DNA from: JAZKFT01 sp040386335
Lineage (GTDB): Bacteria; Bacteroidota; Bacteroidia; Chitinophagales; Chitinophagaceae
DNA length: 64,000 bases
Direction of reading: 5' to 3'
Assembly (NCBI GenBank): GCA_040386335.1
Contig: JAZKFT010000026.1
Coordinates: 1 to 64,000 of the forward strand
The translations under genes were made by a program, and so were the position numbers. Positions 18,219-27,047 of the stretch are shown here, piece by piece; within the stretch, counting starts at the first letter, position 1; the number at the start of each line of letters is the position of its first letter. A model generated the notes under the pieces. It saw nothing but the letters and a program-made list of their open reading frames with translations, did no database searches and was not told the origin of the DNA.

Positions 18219-18299
18219 TGGCTGGTGGTGAGAAAAAATAGAAACGGACAAGGGGGCGTTGTGACAGCGAATGAGTTGGAATTTATTCAAACAAAATAA

Positions 18300-19592
18300 A
18301 TGAAGCGTATGAAAAAAGTTACTATGTTATTTACCTGCCTGTTCATACTATTGCTGCATGTTACTGCACAACCCGGGGCTGACAGCGTCAGGGATGAAGA
18401 AGTATTAAGAAGGGTAGCCGATAAAATTATTAGGGAAACTATTTATGAATTTGAAGGCACCCACAATAAGCAAACTTATACTTCTGCTAAAGATGTGCCG
18501 GATACCGCCACGGTACGAATAAAAAGCGGGTACGCAGGATGGGGCTATCCCAATGGTGTACTGAATATGGCGATGCTGAACCTGTCTGCTTTTTTGAGCG
18601 ATACGAAATATGCTGACCATCCAAAAAAGCAGCTGGCATTTGTGTTTGATAATTATAAAGTATTCGAACAACGTTATACCAAAGCAGCGTCTGCAAACCC
18701 TGCCGCCATGACCGTACAGGCCACCAGGAGGTTTCCTTTTTCTTCTCATTTTGTAATGCGGGAACTGGATGATTGTGGTGCGATGGGTGCCAGTCTTTTA
18801 GACGTGTACCAAACAGTTAAGCGGGACGATTACCTGGCCTATATCAATAAAGCCGCCAATCATATCACTACCATACAGGATCGTTTTGAGGATGGTACAT
18901 TATCGCGAAAAGTGCCCCACCAGCTTACTTTATGGGCGGATGATCTGTATATGAGTGTTCCTTTTTTAACAAGAATGGCACGCCTCACCGGTGACCAGAA
19001 ATATTTTGATGATGCCATAAAACAGGTACTGAATTTTACCAAATACCTGTGGGATCCAAATAAGCAACTGTATTACCACTGTTACTTCAACGATGTGAAA
19101 CAAAATGGCGTAGCTTACTGGGGGCGATGCAATGGCTGGATCATGGTAGCCCAGGTTCACCTGCTGAATTTGTTGCCGCAAAATCATCCTCAACGAAAAG
19201 CCATTCTTGCCAACCTCGAACGACAGATAATTGGCATCGCAAAATACCAGGGACCCAATGGGCTGTGGTACCAGTTGCTGGATAAATCAGATTCTTATCC
19301 CGAGTCTTCCTGCACAGCCATGTTCACCTATTCCATAGCAAGAGCAGTTAACCAGGGCTGGATTGATAGGCGTTATGCCTCTATTGCCACCAGGGGCTGG
19401 AATGCATTGAAGACTAAAGAAATTACGCCTGAAGGTTATATGAAAGATGTATGTGTGGGTACAGGAATATCCAGTGATCTTGTATTTTATTACACCCGGC
19501 CGGTGGGGAAAAATGACCCTCATGGATTGGGTGCCTTCCTGGATGCCGGAATCGAAGTGATGAAATATAAGAAGGCAAATGCACAGCGTTGA
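18300..19592 (+). CDS. GH105 unsaturated rhamnogalacturonyl/glucuronyl hydrolase
   Basis: This (alpha/alpha)6-barrel enzyme hydrates and releases unsaturated uronic acid from the ends of lyase products. The 430 residues have a signal peptide (about 1-23), SGYAGWGYPNGVLNMAML, the catalytic region FVMRELDDCGAMGASL (candidate Asp at 157/158), LWADDLYMSVPFL at 211-223, and VAYWGRCNGWIMVAQ near the substrate-binding cleft. These are family GH105 hallmarks. A substrate needs a prior lyase cut, yet the window holds no rhamnogalacturonan lyase; the PL22-type proteins act on short galacturonides. A second Met (18309) is an equally possible start. Confidence 0.92.
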   Translation: MKRMKKVTMLFTCLFILLLHVTAQPGADSVRDEEVLRRVADKIIRETIYEFEGTHNKQTYTSAKDVPDTATVRIKSGYAGWGYPNGVLNMAMLNLSAFLSDTKYADHPKKQLAFVFDNYKVFEQRYTKAASANPAAMTVQATRRFPFSSHFVMRELDDCGAMGASLLDVYQTVKRDDYLAYINKAANHITTIQDRFEDGTLSRKVPHQLTLWADDLYMSVPFLTRMARLTGDQKYFDDAIKQVLNFTKYLWDPNKQLYYHCYFNDVKQNGVAYWGRCNGWIMVAQVHLLNLLPQNHPQRKAILANLERQIIGIAKYQGPNGLWYQLLDKSDSYPESSCTAMFTYSIARAVNQGWIDRRYASIATRGWNALKTKEITPEGYMKDVCVGTGISSDLVFYYTRPVGKNDPHGLGAFLDAGIEVMKYKKANAQR

Positions 19593-19683
19593 TGGTCTGA
19601 GAATCAAACCCGGATTTTGAGCGAAGTTGAGGTCATTATAGATGCGGGGAGCTGGCTGCAGATAGAGAATAAAAATATTACAA

Positions 19684-20553
19684 ATGAAAACGGCACTCGT
19701 AACCATATTTTCTGCCATATCTCTTGCTGGTATGTTTGACTTTATGCCAGCTAAGAAATCGAAACCCCAGGTAGGCATTGTGGCTTCGATAGAACAGGAT
19801 AGTCTTGTGTACGCATCCGGGTTTCTTATGCTGGGCGAGTCGGTCGGTAAAATGCTTTCACCGTCGTTGACGGAAGAGCAGTTCCAGCTAAACCTTGCAC
19901 AAATAAAAAATGCCAGGTGTAAAGTATTACTGTGTAATATTTTCTTCCCGGGCAGTACCATGAAAATTGCAGGACCCAATGTGGATGAGCACAGGATATT
20001 AGGTTATGCAGACACGGTTTTTTCAAGGGCTGAAAAGGCGGGCCTCGAATTTATTGTGTTAGGCAGCGGTGGCGCAAGAAGGATCCCGGATGGGTATGAC
20101 GTACAAAAGGCACAAGCGGATTTTGCGTTGCTATGCCATAAGCTGGCCATCATTGCAAAAAAGTATAACATCGTAATAGCCCTCGAAAGTCTTGAAGCTG
20201 CTGAAACCAATTTTTTGATCACTTTAAAAGCTGCGGCAGAAGTAGTAAGGGCTGTCAATCATTCTAATTTTAAATTGAATGCCGATATTTTTCACATGAT
20301 GCGGGAAGGCGAGTCGCCGCAAAGCATTGTGGACGCTGCAGATATTCTGGTGTACTGCGAGATTGCCGAAAAAGAAAAGCGGTCATTCCCCGGCGTTAAG
20401 GGCGATGATTTTAAACCCTATTTGAGGGCACTTCGCACTGCCAATTACAAGGGCTATATTTTTATTGAGGGGAATACCAGTAACCCCGTGAATGACATGC
20501 CATTGTCTTTTAAGTACCTGAGCCGGCAGTTGGAGGAAGTGTATGCAGAATAG
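19684..20553 (+). CDS. Exported TIM-barrel sugar isomerase/epimerase-like protein
   Basis: A 289-residue AP-endonuclease-2-type TIM barrel with an N-terminal signal-like segment. Expected metal ligands are partly visible: Glu in NIVIALESLEAAETNF, Asp and His in KLNADIFHMM, and the final Glu in YKGYIFIEGN. The usual HvHiaD block is replaced by LVYCEIAEKEKRSFPG, so one His ligand position is unclear. Related barrels isomerise sugar phosphates, or act on 3-keto-glycosides and C-glycosides. Export and the presence of DUF1080 and ThuA genes nearby point away from a phosphorylated substrate. The reaction is not known. Confidence 0.82.
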   Translation: MKTALVTIFSAISLAGMFDFMPAKKSKPQVGIVASIEQDSLVYASGFLMLGESVGKMLSPSLTEEQFQLNLAQIKNARCKVLLCNIFFPGSTMKIAGPNVDEHRILGYADTVFSRAEKAGLEFIVLGSGGARRIPDGYDVQKAQADFALLCHKLAIIAKKYNIVIALESLEAAETNFLITLKAAAEVVRAVNHSNFKLNADIFHMMREGESPQSIVDAADILVYCEIAEKEKRSFPGVKGDDFKPYLRALRTANYKGYIFIEGNTSNPVNDMPLSFKYLSRQLEEVYAE

Positions 20554-20608
20554 GTCAAGGTGGAGAATTAGTTTTTACAAAAGCGTAGTAACGATAAATA
20601 AAACCAAC

Positions 20609-22006
20609 ATGAAAAAGATTGTTCATTTGATCAAAGCAGTAGTGCTCACCATTCTGTTCTTGCCGGTAACTACAGCCTGGTCACAGATTGGCAAACGGTT
20701 TCCCTCTGAGCGGAAAGTAGTAAAAGACCCGGTTACGGGAACCATGCTGACTTTTTTGACCAGCACACCAAATGGCGATGCAAAAATTTACCAGACCCAT
20801 AACCAATGGACCAGCGATGGTGAATGGCTGATATTCCGAAGCAACCGGGTAAAGGGAGAGGCAATGGCAGTAAATGAAAAGACCGGCGACATGGTCCAGG
20901 TAACCGAAGGCGGCTACACCGGTATGCTCAATGTTGCCCGCAAAAGCATGAAGCTGTATTTTATGCGAAATGAAAAAACAGATACCATTCCCTCAACGCC
21001 TGGTGACACGGCACGACGCAGGGTGCAAAGACCTGTTCAGATCATAGAAGTAGACCTTGCTAAATTATTTGCAGACAGTAAAGCAGGTACTTTAAAAAAA
21101 GCGGATGTCTACCAACGTATTTGCGGAACCACGCCAAAAGAATTGGGAGCCGGTGGCGACATGGCGCTGGATGGTGATGAAGAGTGGGCATTCTTTCGGG
21201 TGGGTACGCAGGAAGCAGCAAAGCACCTGGCACCTGGCACAGTATTAAAAGGTACGTTCGGCCCACGTAATATGGGCGCAGGCCCATCGGGCATTGCAGG
21301 TATGAATATCAATACCGGCGCCATTAAATATGTGGTATCCGTTCCGTTCCAGGTAGGTCATATTCAAACCAACCCGTGGGTAGCCGGTGAAATTATTTTC
21401 TGTTGGGAAACAGGTGGAAAATCACCCCAAAGGACATGGACGGTGATGGCTGATGGCACTGGTTTAAGGCCTCTATATCCCGAGTCGGAATATGAGTGGG
21501 TAACACATGAAGCGGTTACAGGTAAAGACGAAGTCGCTATTGCAATTATGGGACATCGGAAAATTCCAGGAACCAACAAGAATGCTGAAGCAGGCACCGC
21601 TGTAAGTGGCGCCAATCCGGGGCAGGAAGCAGCCTGGGGCCCGTCAGGTACAAGGGAGAAACCAACCGGGTTGGGAATTGTGAATCTTCGCACAAGGGAG
21701 ATGATAATAGTTGGACAAACAGAAAGCGGCAGTGGTCTTTGGCATGTAAGTGCTTCGCCAGACGGGCGCTGGGCAGTAGGAGATGACTTTGCAAGAAATT
21801 TATATTTGATTGACCGTCACACAAAAGAAATGATATTGCTTTCAACTGGTCATAAAGCTACAGCTTCCGATCATCCACATCCAACGATGAGTCCCGACGG
21901 TACAAAGATTGAAATTCAGTCGGCCATGCTTTCTGCAGATAACAAGTCGATGAACATTTGTATTATCCCGGTACCGGAAGAATGGCTGAAAAGAACCTAT
22001 AAGTAA
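20609..22006 (+). CDS. PL22-type oligogalacturonate lyase-like beta-propeller
   Basis: A 465-residue exported seven-bladed propeller. Met at 20609 gives a signal peptide (KKIVHLIKAVVLTILFLPVT); an upstream frame to 20543 overlaps the previous gene and lacks a signal. PD40-like repeats are seen, such as NQWTSDGEWLIFRSNRVKGE. The PL22-like core VGHIQTNPWVAGEIIFCWET corresponds to GHVQFSP...MFCHE of classical oligogalacturonate lyase, and candidate metal-binding His residues lie in EWVTHEAVTG, LWHVSASPDG and ASDHPHPTMS. It differs clearly from the second, more canonical PL22 gene at 31624, so it may have another specificity. It would act on short, possibly unsaturated, galacturonides in the periplasm. 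Confidence 0.8.
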   Translation: MKKIVHLIKAVVLTILFLPVTTAWSQIGKRFPSERKVVKDPVTGTMLTFLTSTPNGDAKIYQTHNQWTSDGEWLIFRSNRVKGEAMAVNEKTGDMVQVTEGGYTGMLNVARKSMKLYFMRNEKTDTIPSTPGDTARRRVQRPVQIIEVDLAKLFADSKAGTLKKADVYQRICGTTPKELGAGGDMALDGDEEWAFFRVGTQEAAKHLAPGTVLKGTFGPRNMGAGPSGIAGMNINTGAIKYVVSVPFQVGHIQTNPWVAGEIIFCWETGGKSPQRTWTVMADGTGLRPLYPESEYEWVTHEAVTGKDEVAIAIMGHRKIPGTNKNAEAGTAVSGANPGQEAAWGPSGTREKPTGLGIVNLRTREMIIVGQTESGSGLWHVSASPDGRWAVGDDFARNLYLIDRHTKEMILLSTGHKATASDHPHPTMSPDGTKIEIQSAMLSADNKSMNICIIPVPEEWLKRTYK

Positions 22007-22030
22007 CCGGAGCCTGATAAAATTTTTGAT

Positions 22031-23884
22031 ATGAAAAGACTGATTCCTGTATGGGTGTTGTTTACTGTTTCCCTGTTTTCAAAAGCTCAAAATGGGGCTA
22101 CCTTTTTTTATAGTCCGGATTGGAAAATTGTTTTTACTGCAGCGATAGAAAATGATAAGCTTTTTTATTCAGTTGCATTTAATAAGGTGGTGGTTATTGA
22201 GAAATCTGCCTTGGGCCTGGTTATAAACGGCTTTACGTTGGGAGACAAAGTAGCCGTGGGTACAATAAAAGAAAAGCAGGTACGTGAAGAGTATCCCTAC
22301 CGCGGCGTGCACAATAAGGCCGTAAATAACTACAACAGCGTAGTGATTTCTTTCAAAAGCTATTTCCCGTTCAGCTTAGAGGTAAGGGTGTTTAACGATG
22401 GGGTTGCATTCCGGTACATTACAAATAGCAAGGGCGCTGCTGGTGTAGAAAAGGATATTACCGAATTTGTATTGCCCGCTGGTAGTGTGGTTTGGTCCCA
22501 GCCGAACGTAAAATATTATGAGGGAAAATACGGCAGCAAATTAATCGATACGGTGAAGCAAGGCGAATTGATGGGCCCGCCTGTAACGATAGAATTACCG
22601 GGAAACGCAGGCTATGCCGCTATTACCGAAGGAGGACTTACCGACTTTGCCGGCATGTCGCTTATTGCGGATGGGAACCGGGGCCTGCTTGCTAATCTTT
22701 CGGGCAAAGTAAGCGGACTTGCAGCGATGGAATCTCCCTGGCGGATAATTGAAATCGGAAAAGACCTCAATACCTTGGTTAACTGCGATATCATCGCTAA
22801 TGTATCGCCTCCTTATGATAAAAAGTTATTTCCGCAAGGCTACAATACCAGTTGGGTAAAGCCCGGGCGTAGCGTATGGAGTTGGCTGGCCAAAACAAGA
22901 TCGGTTACCCTGGAGAATATGAAACATTTTTCTGATCTCGCTGCAGAATTGGGGTTTGAATACAATTTGGTGGATGAGGGCTGGAGCGACTGGAAGGACA
23001 GTGTAAATAATAGAGATCAATGGCAAATGATGAAAGAACTGGTAGACTATTCTGCCGCTAAAGGGGTAAAAATCTGGATATGGAAGGCTTACCCCGACAG
23101 GAAAGGGATACCCGGTATTAAAGATCCGGAACAACGAAAAACTTTCTTTAAAAAATGTAAAGAGCTCGGTATTGCAGGGCTAAAGGTTGATTTCTTTGAT
23201 TCTGAATCGCAGGAGATAACCCGGTTTTACCAGGCAGCTTTAAAAGATGCGGCAGAATATGAGCTGATGATGAATTTTCATGGAGCCAATAAACCAACCG
23301 GGGAGTCCAGGACCTGGCCCAATGAAATGACAAGAGAGGCAATAAGAGGAATGGAGAACCAGCCGCCATGGGCGCCATCCAATACCATCCTGCCTTTTAC
23401 GCGTTACCTGGCCGGCCATGCTGATTATACACCGGTTCATTTTGGGAATCGTACAGGCGAAGTAAGCTGGGCACATCATGTTGCCAGCATGATTGTTTTT
23501 GCCTCGCCTTTTTTGTGCCTGGGTGCCGATCCGCAAAGCATACTGGATAACCCCTGCAAAGACATGATTCAAAGCATTCCTACAACATGGGACGAGACAC
23601 TGGTGTTGCCACAGAGTAAGATCGGCGAACTTGTTTTGTATGCAAGGCGAAAAGAAAATACATGGTTTTTAGCAGCCATGAGTAGCAGTAAAGAACCCCG
23701 CACCATTGATGTGGATTGTTCTTTCCTGAAAGGGAGCTATGCGTTGTCGGCTGTTCTGGATGATAGCTCAAAACAAAACAATGCACTGTTAGAAACAACA
23801 CAACCTAATAGCAGTTCTGTCGTCAGTATTAAAATGAATGCCAATGGTGGCTATGCCGGCAGGTTTGATAAAATAAAAAAGTAA
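22031..23884 (+). CDS. GH97 family glycoside hydrolase, retaining type
   Basis: A 617-residue exported enzyme with the three GH97 parts: an N-terminal beta sandwich (about 25-275), a TIM barrel (about 280-510) and a C-terminal beta domain. KVDFFDSESQEITRFYQ places Asp387 where retaining GH97 alpha-galactosidases carry their nucleophile; the inverting alpha-glucosidase branch has a different arrangement. Other landmarks are YNLVDEGWSDWKD, MMNFHGANKPTGESRTWPNE and TRYLAGHADYTPVHFGNR. A likely activity is exo-alpha-galactosidase or a related alpha-glycosidase on pectic side chains. The spacing of 24 bases to the previous stop supports one operon. Confidence 0.92.
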   Translation: MKRLIPVWVLFTVSLFSKAQNGATFFYSPDWKIVFTAAIENDKLFYSVAFNKVVVIEKSALGLVINGFTLGDKVAVGTIKEKQVREEYPYRGVHNKAVNNYNSVVISFKSYFPFSLEVRVFNDGVAFRYITNSKGAAGVEKDITEFVLPAGSVVWSQPNVKYYEGKYGSKLIDTVKQGELMGPPVTIELPGNAGYAAITEGGLTDFAGMSLIADGNRGLLANLSGKVSGLAAMESPWRIIEIGKDLNTLVNCDIIANVSPPYDKKLFPQGYNTSWVKPGRSVWSWLAKTRSVTLENMKHFSDLAAELGFEYNLVDEGWSDWKDSVNNRDQWQMMKELVDYSAAKGVKIWIWKAYPDRKGIPGIKDPEQRKTFFKKCKELGIAGLKVDFFDSESQEITRFYQAALKDAAEYELMMNFHGANKPTGESRTWPNEMTREAIRGMENQPPWAPSNTILPFTRYLAGHADYTPVHFGNRTGEVSWAHHVASMIVFASPFLCLGADPQSILDNPCKDMIQSIPTTWDETLVLPQSKIGELVLYARRKENTWFLAAMSSSKEPRTIDVDCSFLKGSYALSAVLDDSSKQNNALLETTQPNSSSVVSIKMNANGGYAGRFDKIKK

Positions 23885-23894
23885 AATATTGACT

Positions 23895-25460
23895 ATGGTC
23901 ACTTCTTCAAAAATGATTTCCTGCCTGGCAGGGTGTGTATTGCTCCTTCATTCAAATGTGCATGCTGATGTAAAACTTGCCAGCCCCTTTGGCGAAGGCA
24001 TGGTATTGCAATATGATATGCCCGTGCCGGTTTGGGGCACTGCTTCACCAGGTGAAAAAGTAACCGTAACGATCGGAAAACAAGCCAGGTCAACCGTCGC
24101 ATCAGTAAACGGTGAGTGGAAACTGAATCTGGATAAACTGGCGGCTGGTGGCCCATATGCCATGACTGTTTCCGGTACCAATAAAATCTCGTTTACCGAT
24201 GTGTACGCCGGCGAAGTATGGATCTGCTCGGGTCAAAGCAATATGGATTTTACGGTGGCCCGCGAAGACCGCTACTGGTGTGGGGTATTCAACGAAGCTG
24301 AAGAAGTAGCAGCTGCAAACTTTCCGCTGATACGCGTTTTTGATACTGATTTTTCACCGGCGCTTACACCACAATCGGAAGTAAAAGGTAAATGGGAAAT
24401 AGTATCGCCTAAAACCATTGGGCATCTTTCTGCGGTGGCTTATTTTTTTGCAAGAGATCTGCAAGCTAAAATGAAGATCCCGATTGGCCTCATCACTACG
24501 GCATTTGGCGCCAGCACCGCGGAGGCGTGGATCAGGGAGGAAGCGCTTGCCAGCGACACGACTTTCAGGAACCTTCAAAGTAGTTTTAAAGAAAAACTGA
24601 GTAAGTATACAGCCGACACGGCAGCAATAAATAAGTATAATCTCGCCTATGAAAAATTCCTGTTGGCAAAAGCCGAAGCAAAAGCTGCAGGTAAAGATGA
24701 ACCCAGGGGACCCAGGGATCCGAACCCTGTGCGTGACCAACACAACCCGTCGGTGTTGTGGAATGGTATGGTAAAGCCGTTGGTACCTTATGCCATCCGC
24801 GGTGCTTTGTGGTACCAGGGTGAAAGCAATAGTCCCACGGCAAAAATTTACAGGCAGATCATGGAGACGCTGATCACAGACTGGCGCCAGCAATGGGGCC
24901 AGGGGCAGTTTCCATTCATCTATGTGCAACTCGCCAATATCGGGAAGACCTACGATTCTATTCCTGCAAAAGGTGGCGCAGAAGCTGTTAAGAGAGAAGC
25001 CCAGCTTCAAAACCTTTCCATCCCGAAAACTGCCATGGTAGTGGCTATTGATAATGCCAATCCATTGGATATGGCCGATGTCCATCCCAAAAATAAGCAG
25101 GATATCGGCCGCCGGATGGCAATTGCGGCAAGGGCGGTTGCCTACGGCGAAAAGGTTGTTTATTCCGGACCCATCTATAAAAAAATGGAAAATACAGGCA
25201 CAATGATCCGCCTTCATTTCAACCATGTGGGGGAGGGATTGGTAGCAAAAGATGGCTTGCTAAAAGGCTTTGCAATAGCCGGAGCAGATAAGAAATTTGT
25301 TTGGGCCACCGCAAAAATTGTAGGTAACACCGTGGAGGTTTCCAGCCCTGAAATTTCAAACCCGGTAGCCGTACGGTATGGGTGGAGTAATAATCCGCCC
25401 ACAAGTTTGTACAATACTGCCAATCTTCCTGCATCACCCTTCCGTACAGATAATTTTTAA
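23895..25460 (+). CDS. Sialate O-acetylesterase family (DUF303) SGNH esterase
   Basis: An exported carbohydrate esterase of about 521 residues, with an N-terminal beta sandwich (about 30-100, ASPFGEGMVLQYDMPVPVWG) and an SGNH domain: nucleophile Ser in VWICSGQSNMDF, LWYQGESNSPT, and the C-terminal Asp/His in MADVHPKNKQDIGRRMA. The family is named for sialic acid, but in pectin loci such enzymes are more likely to remove acetyl (or other acyl) groups from galacturonate or side-chain sugars. The ATG at 23895 is preferred over an in-frame TTG two codons earlier; a later Met at 23913 gives a shorter signal peptide. Confidence 0.9.
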   Translation: MVTSSKMISCLAGCVLLLHSNVHADVKLASPFGEGMVLQYDMPVPVWGTASPGEKVTVTIGKQARSTVASVNGEWKLNLDKLAAGGPYAMTVSGTNKISFTDVYAGEVWICSGQSNMDFTVAREDRYWCGVFNEAEEVAAANFPLIRVFDTDFSPALTPQSEVKGKWEIVSPKTIGHLSAVAYFFARDLQAKMKIPIGLITTAFGASTAEAWIREEALASDTTFRNLQSSFKEKLSKYTADTAAINKYNLAYEKFLLAKAEAKAAGKDEPRGPRDPNPVRDQHNPSVLWNGMVKPLVPYAIRGALWYQGESNSPTAKIYRQIMETLITDWRQQWGQGQFPFIYVQLANIGKTYDSIPAKGGAEAVKREAQLQNLSIPKTAMVVAIDNANPLDMADVHPKNKQDIGRRMAIAARAVAYGEKVVYSGPIYKKMENTGTMIRLHFNHVGEGLVAKDGLLKGFAIAGADKKFVWATAKIVGNTVEVSSPEISNPVAVRYGWSNNPPTSLYNTANLPASPFRTDNF

Positions 25461-25496
25461 TGTAAATGGCTCTGTGATCTTTAGATATATGTAACC

Positions 25497-27038
25497 ATGC
25501 TCTTTAAAATGCCCCGATCATTTATTTTCCTGCTCTTGCTGTTGGTTTCACTAGCCACCCACGCCACGCCTGCGTTTTACAATATCAGGGATTATGGCGC
25601 CAAAGGCGATGGCTCAACGCTTGACACCAAACCTATTAATGACGCCATTGAAGCTGCGGTAAAAGCTGGCGGTGGAACGGTATTTTTTCCTGCTGGTGTT
25701 TACCTGAGTTTTTCTATTCGCCTTAAAAGTCATATTGCCATTTTCCTGGATGCAGGCAGCGTGTTGCTGGCTGCTGACTCCAGTCATAATGGAAAATATG
25801 ATGATGCCGAACCCAATGCATTTGACCAATACCAGGACTATGGCCACAGCCATTGGCACAATAGTTTGATCTGGGGTGAAAATCTGGAAGACATTTCCAT
25901 CACCGGCCCCGGTATCATCAATGGTAAAGGCCTCCGGCGTGGAGCCTCTGCACGAAGACCGTGGGGCAACAAGGCGATTGCATTAAAGCTATGCCGCAAT
26001 GTAATATTGAGAGATTTTACCATTCTTAACGGCGGCCATTTTGGAATACTCGCAACAGGTGTTGATAATTTCACGATCGACAACCTGAAAATGGATACCA
26101 ACAGGGATGGCATGGATATAGACTGTTGTAACAATGTTCGTATTTCCAATTGTACCATTAATTCTCCATGGGACGATGCCATTTGTTTAAAAAGCTCCTT
26201 TGGTCTTGGTTACGCAAAGCCCACACAAAATGTAACGATCACGAACTGCCAGGTAAGTGGCTATGACTTGGGAACTTTTTACAACGCCACCTATCAACGT
26301 AAAGAATGGAACCGTGTGCCCGATCATGAAGGTCCAACGGGCAGGATAAAATTTGGTACGGAATCAAACGGCGGTTTCAAAAATATTACCATCTCCAATT
26401 GTGTGTTTGAATATTGCCGTGGGCTGGCGTTAGAAACGGTTGATGGCGGATTGCTCGAAGATGTGACCATCACCAACATCACGATGAGGGATATCGTGAA
26501 TGCACCATTGTTTCTTCGACTGGCTTCGAGGATGCGGATGCCACCCGGCGATTCCACTGCGGGTGCGCTACGAAGAGTGATGATCAGTAATGTCATGGTG
26601 TATAATGCCGACTCGCATTTTGGATCCATTATTAGTGGCGTTCCAGGAAAGATCATTGAAGATGTACAACTCAACAACATCCGCATTTATTACCGGCAAA
26701 TGGATTCTTCTTTTGCGAAAATTCCGGCTATCGTTCCTGAAAATGAAAAGGGTTACCCCGAGCCCGCGAAAATGGGTATTATGCCGGCTTATGGGTTGTT
26801 TATACGCCACGTGAAAGGAATAAAAATGAATAATGTGGAACTGAGTTATCTTGGAAAAGAAGTACGGCCGGCTATTGTGATGGATGATGTGAAAGGTGCA
26901 GATTTGCTTCGCGTAAAAATGCAGCCGGTAGACGGAAGCAAGAGCGTGATACTGAATAATGTTGAAAATTTTACCATTCAAAACAGCAAAGGAATCAAAG
27001 ACCGGCAATTTATTAAAACCACCACTACCAACCTATAA
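25497..27038 (+). CDS. GH28 polygalacturonase-type glycoside hydrolase
   Basis: A 513-residue exported right-handed beta helix. After the signal peptide (cleavage near ATHA) comes the family opening YNIRDYGAKGDG. Catalytic aspartates lie in TNRDGMDIDCCNNV and SPWDDAICLKSS. The classical endo-polygalacturonase GHG and RIK blocks are not evident; GTESNGGFKNITISN occupies the comparable region. This pattern is typical of the Bacteroidota clade that includes rhamnogalacturonan-specific galacturonohydrolases. It therefore differs from the more canonical GH28 at 39749. A GH39 gene starts 10 bases downstream. Confidence 0.9.
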   Translation: MLFKMPRSFIFLLLLLVSLATHATPAFYNIRDYGAKGDGSTLDTKPINDAIEAAVKAGGGTVFFPAGVYLSFSIRLKSHIAIFLDAGSVLLAADSSHNGKYDDAEPNAFDQYQDYGHSHWHNSLIWGENLEDISITGPGIINGKGLRRGASARRPWGNKAIALKLCRNVILRDFTILNGGHFGILATGVDNFTIDNLKMDTNRDGMDIDCCNNVRISNCTINSPWDDAICLKSSFGLGYAKPTQNVTITNCQVSGYDLGTFYNATYQRKEWNRVPDHEGPTGRIKFGTESNGGFKNITISNCVFEYCRGLALETVDGGLLEDVTITNITMRDIVNAPLFLRLASRMRMPPGDSTAGALRRVMISNVMVYNADSHFGSIISGVPGKIIEDVQLNNIRIYYRQMDSSFAKIPAIVPENEKGYPEPAKMGIMPAYGLFIRHVKGIKMNNVELSYLGKEVRPAIVMDDVKGADLLRVKMQPVDGSKSVILNNVENFTIQNSKGIKDRQFIKTTTTNL

Positions 27039-27047
27039 CATCTCTCT

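Noticed and set aside
19604..19683. Possible attenuator between GH105 and the TIM-barrel gene
   Set aside because: No convincing stem with a T run could be drawn by eye.
20543..20608. N-terminal extension of the first PL22-type gene
   Set aside because: It overlaps the previous gene and would bury the signal peptide; Met at 20609 is better.
24354..25226. 290-codon minus-strand frame inside the SGNH esterase gene
   Set aside because: It is long but antisense to an intact enzyme with all catalytic motifs; its composition (Cys, His, Phe rich) fits a shadow frame.
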